Below, in pieces: positions 23,187 through 34,566 of a stretch of DNA of 64,000 bases. The notes under the pieces are model-generated. The model worked only from the letters and a program-made list of their open reading frames with translations, did not search any database and was not told where the DNA came from. The DNA comes from Cricetomys ansorgei (taxonomy: Eukaryota; Chordata; Mammalia; Rodentia; Nesomyidae): assembly GCA_026225945.1 (NCBI GenBank), contig JAMJFZ010000879.1, positions 1,614,001 to 1,678,000 of the forward strand, given 5' to 3'. The number at the start of each line of letters is the position of its first letter. Positions within the stretch are counted from its first letter, which is position 1. The position numbers and the translations under genes were made by a program.

Positions 23187-25790
23187 GTTGACTATCCTGT
23201 ATCAAAAAGCTTGAGGCTAGTAGTGTTTCAGATTTTAGAATATTTCAGAACTGAGGAGATACATTGGGCATGAAACTCGTGTGTAGACACGAAATTAGTT
23301 TATGCTTCACCTATACCTTATCCACAGCTTCAAAGTAAATTTTTCTTAAAGGGTTTGAAATGGTTCTCTGCCTGAAGCCAAGTGCACACACACTGAACCA
23401 CCAGACAAGTACAGGAGTCCCTCCCCCAGTGTGGACAGTCTGTTGCTGTCTGTCATCACGGTCATTCACAACTTTGAGTTTGTGTGCTAGCAAGAAAGCA
23501 ATTACATTTTAACACTTGTTCTCATATAAGTGAATCGTAACAACACAGTGCAGTGTTAACACAGTGTTTGCAATGTGTTCAAGCCAGGCGCACAGCACAG
23601 CGCCAGGGAAAGAATGCCTTCATAAGCTGCTACACCATAGTAAGGAACAGTGGCAGCTTTCAGCCTGCACTTACGGGTGCTGCGCTGTGACTGAGAGGCT
23701 AGTGTACACTCCTTATATTTTATTTTTTAGGTGAGAATAAACATCAGAAGTAACGGAGGGACAAGGAAGCAGGTCTGCTAGGGATGCGAAGATACTCTGT
23801 TCAGTGGCTTTTTAAAGTCACATCGGTCATCTACCTTATTAGAGTGGATCCGGTTTGGGAAGTCGCCGATTGTGTTTTATAGGATTTGTCATTGTGCTCT
23901 GAGTGCTCATTGCTCCAGTCTTTCAATACATGCATCCTGGATCATCATCATCACGTGACCTCTAGGCTCCTTTTTCTGCTGTGTTCACATCATCTTGGGA
24001 TAGCTGTTATCGTGACCACGTTGATTCTGAGCCATTTTGGCTATGTCATCATTAGTCAACGAGTGAACAATGGAGCCTCATTATTGATAATTAAAATGCT
24101 TCATTACCCATTTCTCTAGTCTATTGATGTACCCAAAGGTATAGTTATGCATATATAAAAAGGTTGGGTGCTACTCTTATCAATTTTGATATTCAGAATC
24201 CCTCGAAACCTTCACCTTGCTCATCATAATCACCGTACAGTTTCTGATGACATGCAGAACCTCATCTTTTGTTGTGTCTCAAGCGTCACCGATAGCTCAC
24301 GTGGCACCCTCAGACTAAACTTGAAAACCTTACATACTTAAGTCTCTGTTCACTACCGCTACCATGCTGTTCTCATATTTACCTTTCATTAATATAATTA
24401 TATTGATTCCATAGCTGTAGTTACTGTCACTCTTTAGGGCCATTCCATGGCAGACACAGTTTTTGAGAGAATTTTAGTGGCGACAGCAGAGCAGCCATCA
24501 AGGAATAACAGGATGCGCCGCCCTCCTCCAGCCCCGCTTTCCTGCCGTGAATACGCACCACAGACACAAACATTTATGAAACCAATCTAAAAAGAGGTCT
24601 CTGGGAAGCCTGGGCTTTTGTTAGGCTGGTAACGCCCTGGTGAGAAGTTCGATCCTCTGAGACAACGAGAGCACTGCCTGCCTAGCCCAGCAACTTTGCC
24701 TCTACGAATGCCTGGTGCCTTTCCTCCGCGGTCTTGGCTTCCTTCTGTCGGGGTTGCCTCATCGGTTGCACTCAGTGCCTAACCCAGACTGCTGTCTCAT
24801 CAGTGTTCCGGGCTCTCTCTGGCACCAGCTTCCTGTCGGTAATGACACTGGCCAACTCCTCAATGAATATTTTCACTGCTTCACGACTGGAAAAGGATTT
24901 CCTACTGCCGAATCTGGAAACATTCAATATTATATTTGCTAATTTTTTGCAACTAACCTCTTGACTTTTCAGTTTCCTTTATTCTCTCTTAAATAATAAT
25001 ACACCATGGCTTGTTAGAAGATTAGCATATCACCAGGTAATGTGTTCATGGCAATGCTGATGGAGCTACTCAGTGTAAAACGAAGATCACCAGTTTTAGT
25101 TACAGGAAGGACTTTTCTAGTTTTCACTGATTTCTGTTCATTATATCCATCGTGTTACTTTTGTTTCAGTTCCAGAGTACTCATTCTGACTCCATGCTCT
25201 TCTCTGTCATTCTACACTTCAGCAGTGGTTCTGCTTCCCCGTGGTTGATGCTCTGTGTCACAGACAAACAGAAAGCCACTTCCTTTTTTAAAAATTTTCA
25301 TCAGACCATCTGCAACCCTTTTCTTACATTTTCAATGTCTTTATATAGTAAGGACATACAATAAACAAAATCTCAGCACAAAGCAAACAAAACTTTAAAA
25401 AATTAGTAAAGAAAAAGAAACATCACCATCATTACCGTAAAATATGCAGAATTGATGACACACACAGGTCTTGGGGTTATTGAATGAAAACTGCCATTGG
25501 CATGTTTGGTCTAAACAGGTGTGGATTATTTGTGTCCACATTTGTGGGCATGCTTTCATGGAGAATCTGGAAAAGCATGCGAAAGATACATTGGTTCCAA
25601 TGAGGAGAGGTTATTTTTTTTCTTTTCTTCCTGGCTGTGGGGGTGGGGTGCTGGGTATTCATTTACATTTCAACCTTGTCACACAAGCTTGTGTTTGAAA
25701 TTTTCCATTTACAGCATCAGTTTCGTCTTAAGAACATTTCAGGTTTGGGAGCATTTCAGATTTCAGAAATTCAGATTGGGGGTGGTCAAC
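23187..25790 (-). mobile_element. Near full-length Tigger (pogo-like) DNA transposon
   Basis: The left end (gttgactatcctgtatcaaa, ttgaggctagtagtgtttca) and right end (gaacatttcaggtttgggag, tcagatttcagaaattcaga, ggtggtcaac) match the two diverged ends of the Tigger-type element whose termini read like gttgagtatccctta. The outer 6 bp, gttgac, are an exact inverted repeat. The 2.6 kb between them is typical of an autonomous Tigger, and the minus strand carries pogo-type transposase fragments. No later SINE or L1 insertion is visible inside. The exact Tigger subfamily is not assigned. Confidence 0.75.
24450..24965 (-). pseudogene. Tigger transposase fossil (DDE catalytic region)
   Basis: Minus-strand translation, in broken frames, gives LVPERARNTDETAVWVRH (about 24772-24827), which fits the pogo/Tigger segment around the first catalytic Asp (N-x-DET). 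Further on, RRILLFLDGCSAVA (about 24481-24522) fits the second catalytic Asp block (LLLLDNxxAH). The two Asp codons are about 100 codons apart, as expected for the family. A KAPG-type motif lies between them. Decay is clear: the Asn after the second Asp is Gly, the His of that block is gone, and stops and frameshifts interrupt the frame. The protein would have been a nuclear cut-and-paste transposase; this copy is inactive. Confidence 0.72.
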
Positions 25791-25800
25791 TTGTTTGACA

Positions 25801-26335
25801 AACAAAAGAACTAAAATCAGTTACCTAAGCTTAGATCTGACAGAAATGGAGGGGGAAGATGAAAGAAAATCCAATTAGTCAGAAGAAAAGAAATGGTAAC
25901 ATTAGAGCAGAGATCAATGGAATTGAAAGAGGAAATCAGTAGAGGTTTTCAGTAAAATGAGAACTTTTACTAATAAATTTATATTCTCTAGTGAAATATA
26001 CTATGAAAAAGACACAGATCACTATTATTATAGATGAATGGGGCTATCAATATGGTTTTCCAGATAAATGGTGATAAGAGAATATTATGAGCAATTCCAT
26101 AATTAGACTAATTATTTGCAAGATATAAGAACATACAAGAAGAGAGAGATGAATAAACCTATTTCTATTAGGAAAACTCAAAAATTAAACAACTTCTCAA
26201 AACAAAACCACCAATCTAAGCTAATCAAATGTAACAAATTTCAAAGAGGTTAAAAGTGTTTTTTTATGCAGTGCTTAAAAGAAATCAAACCACAAAACAG
26301 CATTAATAGTATTACTAAATGAAGGAAGCCATCAG
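25801..26335 (+). mobile_element. L1 ORF2 fragment (start of reverse transcriptase)
   Basis: Sense A-rich L1: 'attagagcagagatcaatgg', 'aattgaaagagg', then diverged sequence matching the region before the RT core ('agatgaataaacctatttc', 'aaaactcaaaaattaaac'). All frames are interrupted. It begins just after the Tigger right end. Confidence 0.6.
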
Positions 26336-26560
26336 TGAAGGCTATATAATGTATGGTCTCATCCATGGAATCTGAAGCAGGTTAACCTGTGGAGATACAC
26401 AGAGACTAGTGGTCATAAGGTTAGCAGGATGCGGGAGATGAACAAAACAGAGCATTTGATTTGGTCCATGACTCTAGTCTACATCATAGTGCTATATGGT
26501 GGGTACATATGCATTTCAGTTTAATAGAATGCACATTACTGCACCCTTGGGAAGGTGAAG
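26336..26560 (+). mobile_element. L1 3' end, older family (probable)
   Basis: Matches the motif seen at many old L1 3' ends: 'ggtctcatccatggaatctg', 'gagactagtggtcataaggt', 'ctacatcatagtgctatatg'. May belong with the preceding ORF2 piece after internal deletion. Confidence 0.5.
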
Positions 26561-27379
26561 TAAGGAGAACTACAGACCTTGGGTGACAAGGGTATGTCCA
26601 TCTGGTTCGGTGACTGACATGCTGTTGTGCATGGCATGTGCATGTGCTGACATGTTGTGATTGCAGCGGTGGAGGCTATGCCTGTGTGAAGAAGAAATAA
26701 AGTATAGAAATCCATTTGTGCATCCCACTCAGTTTCAGTGTGAACTAAAATAAAGCTTATCTATTAAAAAGTGAAGGCAGCCAAACAAAGCAAACTGGGT
26801 ATAAGAAATTAAGAAATTTTACTTGACTTTTTTTTTTTTTTAATTAGAAGACAATTGGAAATGGTGACTTATCATAAATGAAATGCAGTAGCAAAGAAAA
26901 ATAAAGAGTAAATTAAAATCATTAAATATTATGTTTGAAACAACGACCATTCCTTTTCACTGAGGGCCGACAAAGGTCCTTTCATGCGAAGTGACGTGAG
27001 TCAATGGTTCACAGACTCCAGGATGTCAGTGCACTCCTGTGAGCTCCTGTGGCGGACGATGCTGCACCCACATGGACCCACTGACTCAGACACTTTAGGT
27101 AGAAGTGTCTTTTGGCAATCATCTTGGTCAGGTCAAAAAGCATTCCCGTAGTTGAGTAGACAACATGGGTAGATCCACCCCTGGGCCGAGAACCTTAAGC
27201 GTCCAGGAGTCCCACTTGCATTGACTTGGTGGGACTTCGGGAGCAGAGTTGGGTTGGGCAGCTAAGTCAGGGAATATTGCTGAGTAAAATGCTAAGGGCT
27301 TTGCACAGAAAGCTAAAAAGAATGACAGGATATTCCTGAATATCAAGGCCTTACTATTTGTTGTCATTAACCTAGAGTC
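26561..27379. other. Stretch without supported gene
   Basis: Mixed DNA; 26980-27260 is higher in GC and keeps several CpGs but shows no exon structure. The 109-codon minus frame at 27128-27457 extends into the neighbouring SINE and has no recognisable domain. Confidence 0.4.
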
Positions 27380-27598
27380 TGTTATTTTTATATAAAATTT
27401 GTTTTTATGTATGAGTGTGTCTGTGCGAGTGTATGTCATATGTGTGCAGGTGTCCATAGAGGCCAGAAGAGGGCATCGGATCTCCAGGAGCTGCGGTTAA
27501 CAGGCAACTGTGAGCCACTTGACATAGATGTGGGAACTGAACTAAGGTCTTCTGCAGAGCAACGAGGGCTCTCAGTTGCTGTGACATTGCTACCATTT
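27380..27598 (-). mobile_element. B3 SINE
   Basis: Antisense: 'gtccatagaggccagaagag', 'ggcatcggatctccaggagc', 'gatgtgggaactgaactaag', 'gctctcagttgctgtgacat'. Diverged. Confidence 0.85.
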
Positions 27599-27603
27599 CT
27601 ATG

Positions 27604-27655
27604 ACTGTGGTAGTTTCAATAAGAATGGGCCCCATAGGCTCATTTATATTTCTTC
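27604..27655 (+). mobile_element. MT-type MaLR LTR, 5' fragment
   Basis: Only the first ~50 bp: 'actgtggtagtttcaataag', 'aatgggccccataggctcat', 'ttat'. It then passes into microsatellite sequence. Confidence 0.7.
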
Positions 27656-27721
27656 ATATATGTATTCCTCTATGTATGTGACTGTGTGTGCATTATATGC
27701 AAGTGTATATTATATATGTAT

Positions 27722-27722
27722 A

Positions 27723-27778
<56 letters not shown>
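27722..27778. repeat. (TG)n(TA)n microsatellite
   Basis: About 11 TG units followed by about 16 TA units. The TA tract is self-complementary and can form a cruciform. Confidence 0.95.
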
Positions 27779-27781
<3 letters not shown>

Positions 27782-27846
27782 TTTGCTTTCAAAGCAATTC
27801 TAAAAAGAAAGTAAGCAAGGGTTATGAAAAATCAATTTCATGTTAA

Positions 27847-27992
27847 GAGCCAGGTATTTTGATGTGCAGCTGTAATCCAGACAGTGGAATACTGAGGTAG
27901 GAGAATCATGAGTTGGGACCAGTGGGGCTGTGGAATTCAAGGTCAGCCGTAGCTACACACTGAGACCCTGTCTCAAGGGGAAAAAAAAAATC
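27847..27992 (+). mobile_element. Diverged B1
   Basis: Sense: 'gctgtaatccagacagtgga', 'atactgaggtaggagaatca', 'aattcaaggtcagccgtagc', 'gagaccctgtctcaa', A-rich tail. Contains an extra segment in the middle relative to standard B1, like early B1 variants. Confidence 0.75.
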
Positions 27993-28859
27993 ATGTTTAG
28001 GAAACAAATACCCAGAATTCTATAAGAAACATTTACCCAGAACACCTAGAAAATGCCCATACTTGACTCTGTAGGTAGAATTTTCCTGACTAGAGCTTCC
28101 TCCTCTTTCTTCCCAACACTGGGAAGCCGTAAGAAGGTAGGATGCAAGCATAGGGTAACTGCTCTTTGAGGTGTCCCCTTCTGAGAGGCTCAACTTGAAT
28201 TTCTAGCAAGTGTTTTTTGATAAAAACTCCTATATTTTCTGAGTTATAGTCTGGTAAGAAGTACAATCACTATTTGCTGCAAACTTTAAAGTTTAAACTT
28301 AATTTTCAGTTGGTTTTTGAGAGTCCTGTGGGTTGCATGTATCTGTGTATGGGGGATAAGAGAGGAGGTGAGTAATTTCTTTAGACAAGTTTTATAGTTG
28401 TCGTTATGGGGGAGTTTCTAGAATCGTCAAAGTCAGTGACAGCAGCTATCTGTAAACTGATTCAAGTAGGTGAAGGCATATCTGTATCCATGAATAAGAA
28501 AATAGAGGAAAAGATCTTTATCTTTTTTCTCTGTAGAAACTGAAAAAAAATTCAGAAATCCAGGGACTTCCCACTTGATACACTCTTGCCAAGAATGCTT
28601 GTCCAGAATGATGTTTTCTTCCCAGGCAATATTCTCACTAGGCGTGGTGCTCTTGCAAATGATTCAGCATACTGCTTCACCAAATGCTTAGCAGACAGTG
28701 TCTCCATTCAATGCAGCCAGTGTGTGTGTTCTCACAGATAGATATGGTATATGATAAAAAGCCCCCAATATCAAAACAGTGCATTCATGTTTGAGTATAG
28801 CCATTGATTCAAGATACAGACTTTGATCCAGGTTCATAACAATTATTCTTTTGTGTAAT
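27993..28859. other. Stretch without supported gene
   Basis: AT-rich; no repeat or exon recognised. Confidence 0.4.
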
Positions 28860-29560
28860 TTAATCACTGGTTCTAGCTTGCAACCCTCTGAGTGTTTTGA
28901 CTTCTGTACAATCTACTCTTATGCCTAGACCTGGAAGGCTTCATCCTCTGTACAATCTAGAACATTTAAGCCTTTGTATAATCTAATCATCCTTTGAGAC
29001 TTATTGTTTACTGAGCTACTCTGACTAGCTCCTTCTGAACTCTGATTCTTCTGATTCAACTCATTTGCTGTTCTGGCTCAAATTCTTCTCCAAGCTAACT
29101 GGTTCAAACTGACCTTCTGAACCGGCTTACTGTTCCACTTCAAATTGACTCATTCTTCCTGTTTGATACTGACTTCTTCTGTTGAGCTGCTGCTGTGTAT
29201 CTCTTTCCCACTGAATTCTGTTTGTTCCATACTGCCTTAGCCTTTCTGCTTCTTTCTGCCTTAACCAATGTCAAACTATTTCATTGTCTCTGTGTCTTGT
29301 CCCATGACTGCCTCTTCAGACTGCTCCCCTCATACTGCCTCTTATAAACTGCCTGCTGTAACTCACTCTTCTGTAATTGATTGCTGTAACTGACCCTGCT
29401 CTGAGCTTTGCTTCCTGTGTCTGTTACACCCTGTTTCTGTCTTAGAGATTAAGGGTGTGGACCACCACTGCCTCCTGAATACTTGAATTAAAGATGTTTG
29501 CTACCACTGCTTTACTGGGATTAAAGGTGTGTACCAATCTTCTTAACATTCCTTTTGAAT
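28860..29560. repeat. Pyrimidine-rich degenerate repeat block (possible LTR-like element)
   Basis: Begins with three diverged copies of 'ctctgtacaatcta' (about 28905-28990), passes through ~450 bp of CTGACT/CTGCT-rich pyrimidine sequence, and ends with three ~30 bp units resembling the antisense B1 left end: 'gattaagggtgtggaccacc', 'gaattaaagatgtttgctac' and 'gggattaaaggtgtgtacca' (29441-29540). This layout resembles composite rodent RMER-type repeats, but I cannot confirm a family. Confidence 0.5.
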
Positions 29561-29934
29561 TCTATCTGGACCACACAAGCCTTTAAACTCAATCTCTTCA
29601 TATAGATCCCTGGAATATAGACTATTCCTATCACATAGGCCTATTCCTCTACACTGGTGTTTTGTAAAACCTGGATTTTCAGATGCTGAAGGTGAGAGTA
29701 AAACAGCATTGCCCTCAGAAGACAATTTGTCTTCATGGGAAATGGACTCTATGCACTGAAAAATGGAAGAGTATCTTTCAGTTTGCTATCATACAGTTAG
29801 GCTAGCACAGGGGAGAAGTCATACAAATGAATGCAAAACAAATGGGACAACTCTACCAATACAAACAGTAGAAAATATATGTGAAAAGTTCATGAATTTG
29901 CATCTTATAGACTAGGCTGCTCTTCACTAACTGG
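29561..29934. other. Stretch without supported gene
   Basis: No recognisable feature. Confidence 0.4.
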
Positions 29935-30085
29935 CCGCACAACTGCAGGCAATGATCTAAATCTTAGTTTTCCATACATAAAGATTACAGTACTGTGTCA
30001 CAGACTTTTGTAAAGATGAAATAAATAAAACAGCCATACATCTAGTTTATAGTGATGTTAACTAGATTATTGTTGCTACCAACAT
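29935..30085 (+). mobile_element. MIR (ancient SINE) fragment
   Basis: Follows the MIR 3' half: 'caatgatctaaatcttagtt', 'ttccatacataaagattaca', 'gtaaagatgaaataaataaa', 'ttatagtgatgtt'. Strongly diverged. Confidence 0.5.
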
Positions 30086-30621
30086 AACTATGTTAAAATT
30101 AGATTAAATCTAATGGCCTACTGTATTCATTAGCTTTATTATGCTCAAATATTATTTTTATGTGTATTGGACAACACTGACATTTCTATTCTTCAAGTGA
30201 GCTGTCTAGCCACAATCACTATTTATCCAACTACAGTGCAAATTCTAGTCTGGTTTCAACTGAGCATATAATAAGAATGTTTTATGAATAAGCTCCTGGC
30301 CCTATTGATTTCTGTCCTTAAAATCATGTATCCTTGTTTGGAGGAAACAAAATCTATGCAAAAATTGATTTTTTTACTGATGCTATTGTTCATTTTAAAA
30401 CTCTAGATGTATGTTGTATATATGTTAACTCTTTATGAAGCTCCAGCATAATGAATATTACAACTTCTCATAAAGCAAAGGAGGAAGCTTGCCATCCCTG
30501 TGGGACAGTAAATGAGGTAGTGGTGGTAAACATACTTGTTAACAGAATAAAAATTGGAAACCAAATTACTAATAGTTAAGGCCTCAGTCTAAATTTATGC
30601 ACTAAGAAAATGGCCACCCCT
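30086..30621. other. AT-rich stretch without supported gene
   Basis: No recognisable feature. Confidence 0.4.
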
Positions 30622-30990
30622 TGGTCAATTAGTTTTCTATCACTGTGACGAAATATTTTGTGAACAACTTAAAGGGGGAAGGGCCTATTTTGGCTTATAG
30701 TTTCAGGCTTCAGTCCAGAGGCCTTTGCTCTGTTGATTCTTGGCCCATGGTGCTGTAGAACATCTAGGTCAGGAGTATGTGGCTGAGGCTACTTAGCCAC
30801 ATGGCAAATATTAAGAATAGAGAGCGATGCAGAGGCTTCTGTGACAAGATAAGTTCCCCAAAGATGTTCCCTCCAGTCACCTGCATCATTCAGCTTGACC
30901 CTACCTCCAAAGGTTTTCAGAATCTCTCAAAATAATATTTCCATCTTGGGACTAAGTCTTAAATACACAACCATTTCAAGGTTGATATTA
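30622..30990 (-). mobile_element. MT-type MaLR LTR (older subfamily)
   Basis: Antisense LTR: 'ttctatcactgtgacgaaat', 'ctattttggcttatagtttc', 'aggcttcagtccagaggcct', 'cttgaccctacctccaaagg', 'cttgggactaagtctt'. More diverged than the MT copy 160 bp downstream. Confidence 0.72.
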
Positions 30991-31148
30991 TGCTCTTGAC
31001 CCCTAAAGGTTCATATTCATCTCCTAATACAAAATTTATCTAGCCCATGTCCAGGAGTTTCCAGAAATTTTAACAGTCCAAGAACTGTTCATCATGTCAC
31101 ATTCAGTGTCTCCTTTGAAACGCTTAGCTGTGAGCCTGACTTGTAAGG

Positions 31149-31486
31149 ATGTTATTGCTGTGAAGAGACACCATGACCACAACAACTCTTATAAAGGAAA
31201 ACATTTAACTGAGGGTGGCTTACAGTTCAGAGGTTTAATCCATTATTGTTATGGTGGGATGGCAGGCAGACATGGTGCTAGAAAAAAAGCCTAGAGTTTT
31301 ACTTCCAGACAGACAGGCAGCAGGAAAAGAGACATTGGACCTGGCTTGAGCTTCTAAAACTCCAAAGCTCTCCTCCCCCAGTAACACTTCTTCCAGTAAG
31401 ACCACACTGTCTCCAGAAAGGCCACACCTCCTAATAGTTTCACTCCCTATGAGCCAATGGGGTCCATTTTCATTCAAGCTACCACA
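31149..31486 (-). mobile_element. MT-type MaLR LTR (well preserved)
   Basis: Antisense, nearly complete: 'tgttattgctgtgaagagac', 'accatgaccacaacaactct', 'tataaaggaaaacatttaac', 'ggacctggcttgagcttcta', 'ggccacacctcctaatagtt', ending 'cattcaagctaccaca', the complement of the MT start. Low divergence suggests a comparatively recent insertion. Confidence 0.9.
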
Positions 31487-32664
31487 GAGCCTATAAAAAA
31501 TAAAAGCAAGTTACAAATTCTGAAGATACAGTGTTACAAAGTAACCATTCCTAACCCAGAAGGCAGCAATAAAGACACAGAAACTAGGAGCTGGACCCAA
31601 GCAAGATTTAAACCCAGCAGGATAAACATTAAATCTGGTAGCTTTGTCTGGCCCTTGGGACACGCAGTCCTGCAATGTGAGCACCAAAGGGCTTAGAGTT
31701 ATTTATGGATTCTAGATATTGTTTGTCTGTTAGACAAGTCACGGACAAAACTTTTCTCCCATTCTGTAGGTTGTATTCTCAATCCACTTGTTTTCTTTGC
31801 TGTGTATAGTGTTTTATATTTGATGAAATCTTATTTGCCAATTGTTGCTTTTAATTCTTTGGGTATTAGAGTTGAGGAAATTTTTGCCTATGCCAATAAT
31901 TTGAAGTATGCCCCTTATATTTTTCTGTATAATTTCGTAGTTTTGGGTCTTATATGAAGGCCTTTGATTTCTTTTGAATTGGTATTTGTATAAAATGGGA
32001 GATGAGAATCAATTATCATTCATCTGTACATGGATATCCAGTTTTCACAGAATCCTTTGTGGAAGATGCTGTCTATTAGACAGCTGTGTTGTTTGGTATC
32101 TTTGTTTAGAACCATGTGACTATAGGTATGAGTTTAATTGTCTCTTATATTCTATCTTAGTGGTCTGTATGTTAGTTTTGTGTCATACTGTTTTGGTTGC
32201 TATGACTTTGTAGTATAATTTGAGCTCGGATATTGTTATGTCGCCATCATTGCTCTTTCTGCTTGAGAATGTTTGGCGATTTGGACTTTTGTCCAAAGTT
32301 TTAAAATATTCCCCCTACTTTTTGTGAAGAACACTATTGGTGCCTCGATAGGGTTTTCATTGAGTACGCATATTGTTTTCTGTAGTTTGAAATGTTCACA
32401 TTAATTTTTCTCAGCCAATAAACATAAGAGGTCTTTCTATCAATGTCTTTTCTTAGTGTTAGGTAATTTTACTTGTAGCAGACTTTCACGTAATGTTAGG
32501 TGTCTTCCTAGGGTTTCTTCTTTTCCCCTTTTTAGACTATGAAGTTGTTTTCTTAAATTCTTTCTCAACAAGTTCATCAATAGAATATAGAATAGTTTCT
32601 GATTTCTTTTTGTATGCTGAATTGCTATCCATCCAATTTACTCCATTTATCAATTCTAAGAGTC

Positions 32665-32825
32665 TTTTGGTGGACATTATTTTTTATATTTTGAGAATTT
32701 CATACATATACGATAAAATAAGATCAGATAATCCCCTTTCCTCATCCAACACCCCGTGCATCTCTCCAACACCTTCCTCTCCTAACTTGATGTCCTCTCT
32801 CTCTGATATTGCAATCAGTTACGGT
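32665..32825 (-). mobile_element. Lx-type L1 3' terminus (nested)
   Basis: 'attttgagaatttcatacat' followed by 'cccctttcctcatccaacac' and C/T-rich sequence is the antisense of the rodent Lx terminal 3'UTR. It sits inside the older L1, so it is a later insertion. Confidence 0.6.
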
Positions 32826-32985
32826 GGACTGTTTGTGATCTTTAGGTGTAGGGTTACGTCATCTGCAAACACATCACTTGACTGGACCCCTCTGACCTCT
32901 ACTTCTCTTTCTTTTTATCATCTGACTTTTCTGATTAAGAAATTAAGTACTGTATTGAAAAAAAAGTGGCAATCATGGATAAATG

Positions 32986-32988
<3 letters not shown>

Positions 32989-33036
<48 letters not shown>

Positions 33037-33090
33037 CTATACTATAATATATAATATATATACATATAATATATATATAAAATTTCAAAT
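32989..33090. repeat. (AT)n array
   Basis: Uninterrupted AT units at 32989-33034, then imperfect AT-rich sequence. It encodes an IYIYIY artefact at the end of the 184-codon frame 32493-33047. Confidence 0.95.
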
Positions 33091-33540
33091 GTTTTCTTGT
33101 ATTTTTTACAGTATAATTAAAATATTCCCTGTTGATTTTTTCAATTTTAAGAGTATCTGTTTTAATATTTCCTTTTTTAATCTCTGATTGTAGGATCTTG
33201 AAACTTTTCTCTCTTCCTCTTTGGAATAGTTGAGCTAAGGATTTGTTAATTTGCTAGTATTTAGAAATAATTACCTCTTTGTCTCATCAATGTTCTTGGT
33301 CTCAGATTCAGTTTTTACTCTTCTTCTATCTGCTGGATTGAGTTTGGTTTGTTCTTCTTTTTGTAAGACCTTGAGGTGCATCATCAGGTTATCACCAAAG
33401 ATTCTTCTGGCTTTTAAATGTAGGCACTTACAGCTATACATATTACTCTTAAGGCTGCTTTCATTATAGTCCCTGTATGCTCTATTATATTGTATTTCCA
33501 TTATGAGAGTTTCTAAATACGACCTCATTAGAATAAACAG

Positions 33541-34174
33541 CCCATACCGATTGGTGATGTTTCGTATTTCAGATCATAACATACCCTCATCTAAGCATAT
33601 CCTATAAGTCAAAAAAGAAAACATGATCCTAAAAAAAGAGAAAAGGTTACCTCCAAAGGAAACAGGCAAAACTATTCATATAACAATATACATGTAGCCC
33701 GAGGCATATTAATTCACTTAGGAGAGATGTTAAAGTGATAAATATATAAAAGGGAGTAAATTAATGCCAGAAATGATCTACTTGCATAGCTTGGGAGGTA
33801 ATTAGAATTGCTAAATTGAATTTACTTGCAATGCTTTTGAATTTCTGTAATGGACAGAAATTAAGATGTGGTGATAGTGATAGGATAGGATTAGCAATTG
33901 TTTGAACAGTAAGGTAATGTTTAAGTAAGTAAGGTAATGGTCCATGATGTTCAATCAAAATGGAGAGATAACGTGATTACTTCTATTAATTTTTAGCTAT
34001 TGGTAACTACCTGACTGCTTATGTTAAACTACCATAGTTAAAAGAGGATCACATTTGCTCACTCTTAGCATGTAGAAGACACATGGTGCTGTATACACAA
34101 GAGCAGCAAATAGGAACTCCTGTGAAGAATGTGTATTAATAAATTTCTATTTAGAAAATACTTCAATTGTAAGT
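33541..34174. other. AT-rich stretch without supported gene
   Basis: No repeat or exon recognised. Confidence 0.4.
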
Positions 34175-34530
34175 AATAATGTCGTGTGTCTATTGGCTCT
34201 TAAACACCACAACAAATACCCGAGATAGTCAACTTTCAAAGAGAAAAATGTCTGTCTTGCCTCGCAGTCTTAGAGGTTTCAGATGGTTGGTTCCATTTCT
34301 TTGACTCAGGCAGCACGTCAGAGCAGTAGTGTGCAGAGGAGAACCCTACTCTACACATGGCTGAGAAGAAGCAAAATAAGTAGAGGGTTCCACGGTTGCC
34401 TTCACCAGCACCCCCCACCCCCCCTTGAGTACAACTCTTGAAGTCTGTCTCCTCTCAAAAGCACCAGGCTTGGAAATCAGCCTTTTAATACATGGGCCTT
34501 TGGGGGGAGAAACTTAAGGGAGATACTGTA
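34175..34530 (-). mobile_element. MT-type MaLR LTR (older subfamily)
   Basis: Antisense: 'cagtcttagaggtttcagat', 'ggttggttccatttctttga', 'ctcaggcagcacgtcagagc', 'catggctgagaagaagcaaa', 'ggaaatcagccttttaatac', 'atgggcctttgggggga'. Confidence 0.78.
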
Positions 34531-34566
34531 GAAAACATTACTTTAATTAAAACATATGATCTTTAG

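Larger units (their letters stand above)
31725..33540 (-). mobile_element. Long L1 ORF2 fossil, interrupted
   Basis: Antisense ORF2 running from the C-terminal region ('aaaacttttctcccattctg', 'aggcctttgatttcttttga', 'catggatatccagttttcac') through the RT region ('ctttgtagtataatttgagc', 'acttttctgattaagaaatt') to N-terminal RT sequence ('gttcttctttttgtaagacc', 'gaggtgcatcatcaggttat'). It is broken by an Lx-type L1 tail (32665-32825) and an (AT)n expansion (32989-33090). Many stops; inactive. Confidence 0.75.

Noticed and set aside
27128..27457. 109-codon minus frame
   Set aside because: It starts inside an antisense B3 SINE and continues into unassigned DNA; no domain recognised.
32493..33047. 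184-codon sense frame, the longest in the window
   Set aside because: It lies antisense across L1 fossils and ends in an (AT)n array encoding IYIYIY; no conserved domain.
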